Below are positions 35,460 through 42,892 of a DNA stretch of 64,000 nucleotides, one piece after another (position 1 is the stretch's first letter; each line of letters begins with the position of its first letter). Source of the DNA: Geomonas ferrireducens (GTDB lineage: Bacteria > Desulfobacterota > Desulfuromonadia > Geobacterales > Geobacteraceae). Where the stretch lies: NCBI RefSeq assembly GCF_004917065.1, contig NZ_SSYA01000001.1, forward strand, positions 115,495-179,494. The letters run 5' to 3'. The translations under genes and the position numbers were made by a program. The notes below the pieces were generated by a model. That model was not told where the DNA came from and did not search any database. It worked only from the letters and a program-made list of their open reading frames with translations.

Positions 35460-36764
35460 TTGAAAATTAAAACCGCGAAAAAGACGGGAGATCCGCCTCC
35501 CTTTGCCTCAAAGCCCATGCGGACCGTGCTTTTGTCCTGCTTCCTGGTGCTCCTTCTCCACCAGGGCGCGAGCGCAACCTCGATCTCGGGGAACTCCACC
35601 ACCATCCTGCGCATGAGGGAGGGGATGGATGACAAGAACCTCTTCCCGCTTTACGAATACCTGCACCTCTCCGCAAGCGATACCACGAAAAACGGCGCGA
35701 TCTCCCTGGAGATCGGCGGCTGGGGACGGGTCGATCTGGGCGATCGGAGCTTCGAGCACCGCGAGGAGGGGGACATCCAGTACGGCTTTTTGAGCTACCG
35801 CGCGAACCGCAACAACTTCAGGGTGGACGCCGGGCGTCAGTGGGTGGTCGAAGGTGTGGCCACCGAGCGGATCGACGGCCTCTCCCTGCGCAGCGACCTG
35901 GCTGCAGGGTTCACCGCCGCCGCCTTTGTCGGCTCGCCCGTGGTGACGCAACCCAACTTCAACGACGGAGACCTCATCTACGGCGGCCGGCTCGCCCACT
36001 CCGTCCCCAAGTACTACACGATCGGCATCAGCGCCTTGAGAGACGAAGCGAGCCCGGACGCCGTGCGCGAGGAGGAAGGGATCGACCTGTGGCTGCATCC
36101 CATCGCCATGGTCGACATAAGCGGCCGATCGACCTACAACTCGCTCAGCGACGGGTGGATGGAACACTTCTATACCGCGAGCGTCACGCCCACGGACTCC
36201 TTGCGTTTCAGCGCCTCGCTGCAAAACGTGCACTACGACGACTACTTCTACCACGTCACCACGAGCGCACTGAGCCTCACCAACGGCATCATCCTTCCCG
36301 GTGAGGAGATGTGGAACGCAGGTGGAAGCATCGGCTACAACGCTACCAAGAGCATCGCCGTTTCTGCCGAGTACAACCATTACGAGTACGACATCGCCGG
36401 CAACGCCGATTACTACGGGGCGACCGGCAGCTTCGGTACCGCAGCGGGGCTTGCCGCCGGGGTCTCCTACCACCGGATGGACGGCTCCACCAACCGTCTG
36501 CGCTACAACCAGTACCGGGTATGGGCCGCCCAGAAGTTCGGCCCCATCGACGTCGCCCTGGATTTCTTCGACGTCGACTTCGACAGGAGCATCAACGGCA
36601 GGGAGAACACCTTTTCCCTGGCAGGTGCGGCCGGATATGATCTCACGCCGAACCTTAGGGTGGCCGCCGACCTCGACTACATCCGGAGCGCCGATTTCGA
36701 CAACGAACTGCGCGGGCTGGTGAAAGTCACCTACGCCTTCGGCATCGGAAAGGAGGGGAAATAG
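35460..36764 (+). CDS. Outer-membrane beta-barrel porin of porin-cytochrome module A
   Basis: A 434-residue protein with a long signal peptide (hydrophobic core TVLLSCFLVLLLHQGASA) and alternating beta strands that end in the typical aromatic-final strand (RGLVKVTYAF). The start is TTG at 35460 with AAAGGAGG seven bases upstream. An ATG inside that gap opens a two-codon ORF ending in TGA that overlaps the TTG. It is paralogous over its whole length to the porin at 48697-50028 (shared LYPLYEYL-like, YGFLSYR and RQFVTEGVA-like stretches). Flanked by cytochromes, it probably forms the barrel through which hemes cross the membrane. Confidence 0.88.
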   Translation: MKIKTAKKTGDPPPFASKPMRTVLLSCFLVLLLHQGASATSISGNSTTILRMREGMDDKNLFPLYEYLHLSASDTTKNGAISLEIGGWGRVDLGDRSFEHREEGDIQYGFLSYRANRNNFRVDAGRQWVVEGVATERIDGLSLRSDLAAGFTAAAFVGSPVVTQPNFNDGDLIYGGRLAHSVPKYYTIGISALRDEASPDAVREEEGIDLWLHPIAMVDISGRSTYNSLSDGWMEHFYTASVTPTDSLRFSASLQNVHYDDYFYHVTTSALSLTNGIILPGEEMWNAGGSIGYNATKSIAVSAEYNHYEYDIAGNADYYGATGSFGTAAGLAAGVSYHRMDGSTNRLRYNQYRVWAAQKFGPIDVALDFFDVDFDRSINGRENTFSLAGAAGYDLTPNLRVAADLDYIRSADFDNELRGLVKVTYAFGIGKEGK

Positions 36765-37198
36765 TGAAAAAGATAGCCTTGCTTGCCTTGATGCCCCTGA
36801 TGCTCTCCCTGCTCTATGCCTGCGCCAACACGACCAGCGTCGCCCGCGTGCATCCGGAGGAGGTAAAGGGGCTTCCCAGGTGCGCCGAGTGCCACACCGG
36901 TCAGTGGGCGGCGCTGAACCACCAGGCACAGGATTTCTACCTGAAGCACAAATTCTACGCCGCCCAGCAGCGGGAAGCCTGCAGCGCCTGCCACAAGGAG
37001 TCCTTCTGCGTCGAATGCCACGCACACAAGGAAGAGATCCTCCCGAGTGACAAGTACAAGGAAAGGCCCGAGCTGGCGCTCCCGCACCGGGGGGACTACC
37101 TGAGCCGGCACAGGATCGAGGGGTGCATCAACCCGGCCTCCTGCCTTAAGTGCCACGGACGGCAAAACAACGAGAGGTGCAAATCATGCCACAAGTAA
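36764..37198 (+). CDS. Pentaheme cytochrome c lipoprotein (module A)
   Basis: A 144-residue protein with lipobox LLYAC and five CXXCH sites: CAECH, CSACH, CVECH, CLKCH, CKSCH. The start is GTG, sharing one base with the porin stop, with GGAGGGG upstream. Size, heme number and position beside a porin fit a periplasm-side electron donor to the conduit. A paralogue is at 48270-48707. The ATG of the next gene lies inside its last codons. Confidence 0.9.
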   Translation: MKKIALLALMPLMLSLLYACANTTSVARVHPEEVKGLPRCAECHTGQWAALNHQAQDFYLKHKFYAAQQREACSACHKESFCVECHAHKEEILPSDKYKERPELALPHRGDYLSRHRIEGCINPASCLKCHGRQNNERCKSCHK

Positions 37199-38028
37199 CC
37201 AGACCAGCCCAAGCTACCGTGATGCTTTGGTGCCTGCTGCTGCTGTCGCTTGCCGGCTGTGGGGACACCAACAACCACGCAAGTTACGACCCGGACAAGG
37301 GTGAACACCCCGACGACTGGCTCCCCGCCCGCCACGCCGTGGCCGCCATCGGCCGCCTGCAGGATTGCACGCCCTGCCACGGCGAGGACCTGAAGGGGGG
37401 CATCGCCAAGGTAGCCTGCACGAGTTGCCACATGGGCAATGAGACCGACGTACATCCGTTGGAATGGGGCGGATACGACTACGCCCGGCATGGCGCCTGG
37501 ATCAGAGACCGCGTGGTCGCCATGGGTATCCCTGCAGTGGACCTCGGCCCCGGCGCGCTTGGAACCACCTTTACCTCCCAAGCGAAAACCGCGACCGCCA
37601 GATGCGCCAACGTGTTCTGCCACGGCGCCGACTACCGGGGCGCTCCCGGTTCCGGCCCTTCCTGTTTCGACGACCAGCCAGGCGTCGTCGATTCGAGCTG
37701 CCACGCGGGGAACGCCTTCTCCTTCCACCCGTTGGACTGGTTCCCGGCAAGGCTGACGACGAGCCCCGGCATCGCGCCGACCATCCTCCCCGCCCACGGC
37801 GCTTACGTGCAGACCTACGGTGCGGCGGAGTGCTCCATCCCGGTCTGCCACGGCACCGGGACCCCGCCGACCATATCGGTCGGTATCGGCAGTACCCGGA
37901 TCACCGGCACCACCCCGACGACGCCGAACTACCAGAGCTACGGCCCGGCCTTCACCGGATTCACCACAGCGAGAACCCAGGTCGTGGTCACCAATACCGG
38001 ACGCCTCTGCGCGGCGTGCCACTTCTGA
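37186..38028 (+). CDS. CXXCH/CX4CH heme lipoprotein (module A)
   Basis: A 280-residue protein with lipobox LSLAGC. Three standard heme sites are seen (CTPCH, CTSCH, CAACH) plus two wide ones, CANVFCH and CSIPVCH (CX4CH), and a lone SSCH paired to a distant Cys. The alternation of CX4CH and CXXCH matches a Geobacter-specific repeat domain (GSu_C4xC__C2xCH type). Whether CX4CH sites take heme here is unknown. It overlaps the pentaheme gene by 13 bases and is last in the operon. Confidence 0.85.
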   Translation: MPQVTRPAQATVMLWCLLLLSLAGCGDTNNHASYDPDKGEHPDDWLPARHAVAAIGRLQDCTPCHGEDLKGGIAKVACTSCHMGNETDVHPLEWGGYDYARHGAWIRDRVVAMGIPAVDLGPGALGTTFTSQAKTATARCANVFCHGADYRGAPGSGPSCFDDQPGVVDSSCHAGNAFSFHPLDWFPARLTTSPGIAPTILPAHGAYVQTYGAAECSIPVCHGTGTPPTISVGIGSTRITGTTPTTPNYQSYGPAFTGFTTARTQVVVTNTGRLCAACHF

Positions 38029-38050
38029 AAAGTCGTACCGGAAAGAACAA

Positions 38051-38090
38051 AGGGGGGCCTGCCGTCGCAGCGCCCCCCTCTTTTTTCTTT
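38051..38090 (+). terminator. Terminator of porin-cytochrome module A
   Basis: AGGGGGGC pairs with GCGCCCCCCT across an 11-base loop and is followed by CTTTTTTCTTTT. It lies just past the last gene of the module. Confidence 0.85.
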
Positions 38091-38112
38091 TCCAGATAAA
38101 CCGTGAACGGTA

Positions 38113-39726
38113 TCAATTGCCCCCCAACCGCTCACGCACCTCTTCGCGCTCCTTTACCTGCCGCCCCCTGTCCCAGCCGAGCTCGGACGCCATCAGCTCG
38201 TGCACGGCGGTTGCGGCGGAGCGTGCCCCCGCACGGTCCAGGAGAGCGAGCGGGACGCGCCGCTCGACGAAATCGAGCACGGTCAGGGCCATCTCGTGGC
38301 GCACCGCGTAAATGACCTCCCCCTTCAGGTACGGGTGCCCCGCAACGAGCCTCTCGCCCAGTCCCCCCTGGCACAGCCGTGCCACCTCCAGGGCGTGGTC
38401 GCCGTAGGAGCGGTGCAGGTGCAGGGCCACGTCCGGGTCGAGACCGAAGTTCCGGGCAAGCTCCACCGCGCTCCCGTCCCTGAAGTTTTCCCCACCGTCG
38501 AGCACGAGGCGATCGGTACGACATGGCCCGGTGGCGGCAAGTCCCACGTTTTTCACCACGTAGTCCACCGTGTCCAGCGCCATCTTCCGGTAGGTCGTCC
38601 ACTTGCCGCCGACGATCGTGATGAGCCCGGTGGGAGAGCAACTTATGACATGGTCACGGGCAAGCTCGGCGGTATCGGCGGTGAAGGGATCATGCACCAA
38701 AGGCCTGAGCCCGGCCCAGGAGGCCGTGATGTCCTGGCTCTTCGCCCCGAGCTTGAAGTAGCGTCTCACGTGGCGCAGCAGATATTCCACGTCCTTTTCC
38801 CGTGCGAGCGGCAGTTCGTCCGCCTCGGCCGGTTCCTCGGTGGTGCCGACAAGGCACGCCCCCTCCCAGGGGAGGATGAAGAGTACGCGGCCGTCGTCCG
38901 TCTTCGGTATCATCACCCCCGCCTCCATGGGCGCAAAGCGACCGGGAAGCACGATGTGGATGCCGCGGCTCACCCTGAGCAGCGAAGCGGCGGTCGGGTC
39001 GTCCATGCGGCGCACCATGTCCGCAGAGGAGCCGCAGGCGTTGACCACGCAGCGGGCACGTATCTGCCAGGAAGTCCCGTTGATGGGATCGCGCACGACC
39101 GCACCTGCCACCCTCCCCTTCTCCCGGACCAGGCCGACCGCCTCCACGTAGTTGCAGATCACCGCCCCCTCCCTGGCCGCGGTCCGTGCGAGGGCGATGT
39201 TCATGCGCACGTCGTTGAACTGTCCGTCGTAGTACTGCACCCCACCCTTGAGCCCTTCCTCCCGGATCATCGGGAAGCGCCGCAGCATTTCCCCGCGGGA
39301 CACGAAACGGCTGTGTCCAAGCCCCGCGTCGCCGGCCAGAAGATCGTAGAGCTTCAGACCGGACCAGACGTAGGGAACCTGTCCCAGGCCGTACAGCGGC
39401 GTCACCAGGGTGAGGCGGTGGCAAAGGTGCGGGGCGATCCTCAAAAGGACGGTGCGCTCGTGCAGCCCGTCGCGCACCAGGTTGAACTGCACCCGGTCCA
39501 TGTGCATGACCGCCGACTCCAGGTAGCGGACGCCGCCATGGAGAAGCTTGGTGCTCTTGCTGCTCGTACCGCCGCCGAAGTCGCCCCGGTCGACGAGGGC
39601 TACCGAAAGTCCGCGGTTGGCCGCATCGACGGCGATGCCGCAGCCGGTCGCGCCCCCTCCCATTACCAGTATGTCGAAGGTCCGGCCGCTTTTCAGTAGA
39701 TCAAGGTTAGCGTTCCTGTCCGTCAC
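38113..39726 (-). CDS. glpD: Glycerol-3-phosphate dehydrogenase (FAD, GlpD)
   Basis: A 537-residue FAD enzyme that oxidises glycerol 3-phosphate to dihydroxyacetone phosphate and feeds electrons to quinone. The FAD motif is VMGGGATGCGIAVDAANRG; TSSKSTKLLHGGVRYLE and the C-terminal GGKWTTYRKMA are family signatures. The start is GTG at 39726 with TTGGAGG upstream. It is downstream of glpK on the same strand, separated by an inverted repeat. Confidence 0.95.
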   Translation of the reverse strand: MTDRNANLDLLKSGRTFDILVMGGGATGCGIAVDAANRGLSVALVDRGDFGGGTSSKSTKLLHGGVRYLESAVMHMDRVQFNLVRDGLHERTVLLRIAPHLCHRLTLVTPLYGLGQVPYVWSGLKLYDLLAGDAGLGHSRFVSRGEMLRRFPMIREEGLKGGVQYYDGQFNDVRMNIALARTAAREGAVICNYVEAVGLVREKGRVAGAVVRDPINGTSWQIRARCVVNACGSSADMVRRMDDPTAASLLRVSRGIHIVLPGRFAPMEAGVMIPKTDDGRVLFILPWEGACLVGTTEEPAEADELPLAREKDVEYLLRHVRRYFKLGAKSQDITASWAGLRPLVHDPFTADTAELARDHVISCSPTGLITIVGGKWTTYRKMALDTVDYVVKNVGLAATGPCRTDRLVLDGGENFRDGSAVELARNFGLDPDVALHLHRSYGDHALEVARLCQGGLGERLVAGHPYLKGEVIYAVRHEMALTVLDFVERRVPLALLDRAGARSAATAVHELMASELGWDRGRQVKEREEVRERLGGN

Positions 39727-39751
39727 TAATTGCCTCCAAAACCAAAATCTT

Positions 39752-39886
39752 CAACGCAAAGCCGCAAAGACGCAAGGTGCGACCTCTTTATCGTCGGGCC
39801 TTGCCGGCGAGGTCACCCAGGGCAGTTTCGCTGTTCCCCTGCCTGAACATCGCTCCGCGTCTTTGCGCCTTGGCGTCTTTGCGTTA
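39752..39886. repeat. Inverted repeat between glpK and glpD
   Basis: The left arm at 39752-39776 (CAACGCAAAGCCGCAAAGACGCAA) is mirrored by the right arm at 39857-39886, which holds two CGTCTTTGCG units and ends in TTTGCGTT. It resembles REP-type elements common between Geobacter genes and could fold into a long hairpin in the glpK-glpD transcript. Confidence 0.75.
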
Positions 39887-39924
39887 AGGCCTTTGTCTTT
39901 AGCTCCTTTGCTTGTCTGCCTTTC

Positions 39925-41406
39925 TTACTTAGCCCAACCGAGCGAGAGTTGCACGCATTTTTGCCATCCCCGGTACATTTCCGTGCGCCGCTCCGGCAAA
40001 AGGGAGGGCTCGAAGCGCCGGTCGAGGCTCCAGCTCTTCCCGATCCGCTCCTTGTCGAGGACTCCGGCACCGATCCCCGCGAGAAACGCTGCCCCGAGCG
40101 AGGTACTCTCGGTGCAGCGCGGCCTCAGCACCGGGACGCCAAGAAGGCCCGCCTGGATCTCCAGCAGGAGGTTGTTGCGGGTCGCGCCGCCGTCCACCCG
40201 CAGCTCGCTAAGCGCAATTCCCCCCGCGTGCTCCATGGCGCGGATCGCGTCGACGGTCTGGAAGGCGATCGCGTCGAGGGCGGCGCGGGCGAGATGCGCC
40301 TTGCCGCTTCCCCGGGTGAGCCCGGCGATGACGCCCCTGGCGTACGGGTCCCAGTAGGGTGTGCCGAGGCCCGAGAGGGCCGGGACGAAGTAGACCCCGC
40401 CGCTGTCGGCGACGCTGCCGGCAAGAGCCTCGACCTCGGCGGCTCCCCTGATCAAACCAAGCCCCTCCTCGAGCCATTGCACCGCGGCGCCGGCGATGAA
40501 GATCGACCCTTCAAGGGCGTACTGCACCGCCTCCCCCGGTAACTGCCAGGCGATGGTGGAGAGCACCCCCTCGCCGCTTCCCGGTCGCTCGCCGCAATTC
40601 ATCACCACGAAGGCGCCGGTGCCGAAGGTCGCCTTGGCCATACCGGGTGCGAAGCAGGCCTGGCCGAAGAGCGCCGCCTGCTGATCTCCGGCGACCCCGG
40701 TGATCGGGATACGGGACCCGAGGAGTTCGGCGGAGGTCTCCCCGAAGCTCCCCGCGCTCATGCGCACCTCGGGGAGGATGGCGCGCGGCACGCCGAAGAC
40801 CCTTAAGAGCTCGTCGTCCCACTCGAGCGTCTTGATGTTGAAGAGCATGGTGCGGCTTGCGTTGGTGATGTCGGTCACGTGGCATTTACCGCCGGTCAAG
40901 CGGTAGATGAGCCATGAGTCGACGGTGCCGAAGCAGATTTCGCCGCGCGCGGCGCGCTCCCTGAGGCCCGCCTCGTCAAGGATCCAGGCGATCTTCGTCG
41001 CGGAGAAGTAGGGGTCGAGCAGAAGGCCGGTCCGCGCCCGGACCTCGGCTTCCAGCCCCTCCCCCTTCATGCGCTGCGTGACGTCCGCCGTCCTGCGGTC
41101 CTGCCAGACGATGGCCCGGTGCAGGGGACGCCCGGTCCCGCGCTCCCATATGAGCGTCGTCTCGCGCTGGTTCGTTATGCCGATTCCGGCGACGGAAGCG
41201 CCTCGCTCCGCGGCGCACCCCATGACCTCGCGCAGACAGGAGAGCTGTCCCTCAAGGATCTCCTCCGGGTCGTGCTCGACCCAGCCGGGCTCCGGGTAGT
41301 GCTGGGTGAGCGGGGCCGAGGCGGTAGCCAGCGCCTCACCTTGCGGACCGTACAGCGTCGCCCGGCTGCTGGTGGTCCCCTGGTCGATGGAAATCAGGTA
41401 TGCCAC
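39925..41406 (-). CDS. glpK: Glycerol kinase
   Basis: A 493-residue FGGY kinase converting glycerol to glycerol 3-phosphate. The N-terminal ATP-binding motif is DQGTTSSRA; TNQRETTLIWERGTGRPLH and the C-terminal signature around ELRVDGGATRNNLLLEIQA are both typical. AAAAGGAGG lies ahead of the ATG. It follows a small outer-membrane protein gene by 15 bases and precedes glpD, so the three form a glycerol operon. Confidence 0.96.
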   Translation of the reverse strand: MAYLISIDQGTTSSRATLYGPQGEALATASAPLTQHYPEPGWVEHDPEEILEGQLSCLREVMGCAAERGASVAGIGITNQRETTLIWERGTGRPLHRAIVWQDRRTADVTQRMKGEGLEAEVRARTGLLLDPYFSATKIAWILDEAGLRERAARGEICFGTVDSWLIYRLTGGKCHVTDITNASRTMLFNIKTLEWDDELLRVFGVPRAILPEVRMSAGSFGETSAELLGSRIPITGVAGDQQAALFGQACFAPGMAKATFGTGAFVVMNCGERPGSGEGVLSTIAWQLPGEAVQYALEGSIFIAGAAVQWLEEGLGLIRGAAEVEALAGSVADSGGVYFVPALSGLGTPYWDPYARGVIAGLTRGSGKAHLARAALDAIAFQTVDAIRAMEHAGGIALSELRVDGGATRNNLLLEIQAGLLGVPVLRPRCTESTSLGAAFLAGIGAGVLDKERIGKSWSLDRRFEPSLLPERRTEMYRGWQKCVQLSLGWAK

Positions 41407-41421
41407 ACGTCCTCCTTTTCC

Positions 41422-42024
41422 CTATTTGAACCTGAAGATGAACCTGGTGCCGAGCCTATCCTCCAGGTGCTGGCCGCTGTAGGACCACCCGGTGACCGGC
41501 TCCTGGTCGTAGTAAAGCATGAGGTCGGTGCGCGGGGTGAGGTGCAGGCCGAGCTCGCCGGTCCACCTCGGTGTGCGGTTCGGGGTGAACTCGTAGACGT
41601 TTCGGTAGCCCGACTCGGGACGGATGCCGAACTCCTCGCCTGCGGTGAGTCCCCGGGTTTCCACGGAGAGCATGGAGAACTTTGCCCCAGCCGATAAATA
41701 AAGGGCCTGCGAGAGCGACAGGCGCCAGCCGGCCTGGGCGTGCAGCCGGTGCATCGACTGTTCGATGCCGCCGTGCAGCTCCTGTCCGGCGCCGCGATAG
41801 CTTATCCCCAGCTCAGGTTCAAGCGTCAGGTCCGGCGCAGCGGTGAAACTCATACCGGCGCTGGTGAGGAAACGGTCGGTCTTGAAGAAACGCGCAGTAT
41901 CATCAGTTTTAGGGAGGGGCAGAGCGGTAATGGGAGGAGAGAGGCTGGGTGTACCGAGATCCTCGGCACCAGCAGATGTAACCATCAGGCATAGCAGTAT
42001 GCTGAAAAGCCTCAAGACTCTCAT
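41422..42024 (-). CDS. Small outer-membrane beta-barrel-like protein in glycerol operon
   Basis: A 200-residue protein with a signal peptide (FSILLCLMVTSAGAED) and strongly alternating polar/hydrophobic strands (LTLEPELGISYRGAGQELHG, WTGELGLHLTPRTDLMLYYD) ending FIFRFK, like an outer-membrane barrel with C-terminal Phe. No ribosome site is clear. It is first in a probable operon with glpK and glpD, so a role in glycerol or glycerol-phosphate entry is possible. No family recognised. Confidence 0.7.
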   Translation of the reverse strand: MRVLRLFSILLCLMVTSAGAEDLGTPSLSPPITALPLPKTDDTARFFKTDRFLTSAGMSFTAAPDLTLEPELGISYRGAGQELHGGIEQSMHRLHAQAGWRLSLSQALYLSAGAKFSMLSVETRGLTAGEEFGIRPESGYRNVYEFTPNRTPRWTGELGLHLTPRTDLMLYYDQEPVTGWSYSGQHLEDRLGTRFIFRFK

Positions 42025-42084
42025 GTGCGACAGTGTAGCAAAAAAGATGAGGAGATGCTCTCTATTTGCTCCTGCGGCAACAAC

Positions 42085-42114
42085 AAAAAAGCCCCGAACC
42101 GGTCGGGGCTTTTG
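42085..42114 (-). terminator. Terminator downstream of lipoprotein gene 42155-42772
   Basis: AGCCCCGACC and GGTTCGGGGCT form a stem on the minus strand, followed by TTTTTTG. The other strand is also T-tailed (CTTTTGC), so it might act both ways. Confidence 0.8.
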
Positions 42115-42154
42115 CTTGCAATTTGTTCCTTTGTCAGCTTGATAATTGGGCGTG

Positions 42155-42772
42155 TCAGAAGTAGGAAATAACTTCGAAGTCCCTGTTCGATATCTTCTCG
42201 AACACCTCGCTGGAAAAGGCGAATTCGTGAACCTGCTTTGCCTGGAACTGGTGATCCACCTGCAGCAGGGGAAGCCTCAGTTCCTTGACCGTCTTGCCGG
42301 TCTTGTCCTTGATGGCATCCTGCGCCTTGGGATAGATCACGCTAACGGTATGCACCAGGTGTTTGACCGGCGTCAGCTCCTGGCTGGTTCCGCTGATTTT
42401 AATCGTGGCGGACGCGGGGAGCACCTTGCGCAGTTTGTCGGCGAAGAACTCGATGTCTCCGGAGATCTTCAGCACGCTCTCGCATTCCGCACGCTGTGCG
42501 TCCGTCATCTTGTTCTGCTTGATGTGAACCAGCTTGTCCAGACTTGACTTGATCTCTTCCGGGGTCAGGTTTGCCGCCTGCTGCATCTTGGCCTTGTCGC
42601 CGGCTTTCACGCCGTCCAGAAAGGCGGCGGCAAGTTGCTGGTTGGCCGCGCTATCCTCAGCGGTAACCTTCGCATCCCCCTTTTTCGATGGCTGATCAAC
42701 CGGTTTCCCATTGCATGCTGCCAACGCCGCTACCAAAACACAAAGAACAATCAGCCGAACTACATCTCTCAT
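42155..42772 (-). CDS. Hypothetical lipoprotein
   Basis: A 205-residue protein with lipobox VAALAAC, then a polar region that is helical and later beta-rich. No cysteine besides the lipobox and one internal Cys (AECESV), hence no heme. CAGGAGATG lies ahead of the ATG. It is separated by a terminator from the decaheme gene upstream. No family recognised. Confidence 0.75.
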   Translation of the reverse strand: MRDVVRLIVLCVLVAALAACNGKPVDQPSKKGDAKVTAEDSAANQQLAAAFLDGVKAGDKAKMQQAANLTPEEIKSSLDKLVHIKQNKMTDAQRAECESVLKISGDIEFFADKLRKVLPASATIKISGTSQELTPVKHLVHTVSVIYPKAQDAIKDKTGKTVKELRLPLLQVDHQFQAKQVHEFAFSSEVFEKISNRDFEVISYF

Positions 42773-42785
42773 GGCATCTCCTGGA

Positions 42786-42820
42786 TAGAAAATAGCCCGA
42801 GGGCGTCGCCACCCTCGGGT
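42786..42820 (-). terminator. Terminator after module B decaheme cytochrome
   Basis: CCCGAGGG and CCCTCGGG form a perfect stem with an 8-base loop, followed on the minus strand by CTATTTTC. It lies about 70 bases past the decaheme stop. Confidence 0.7.
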
Positions 42821-42892
42821 TATCGTGTTGCGGATTACTTTGATGCCCCGTCGGGGGGAAGGTTGCCCTTCCCCCTTCAGGAATGCATCTTG

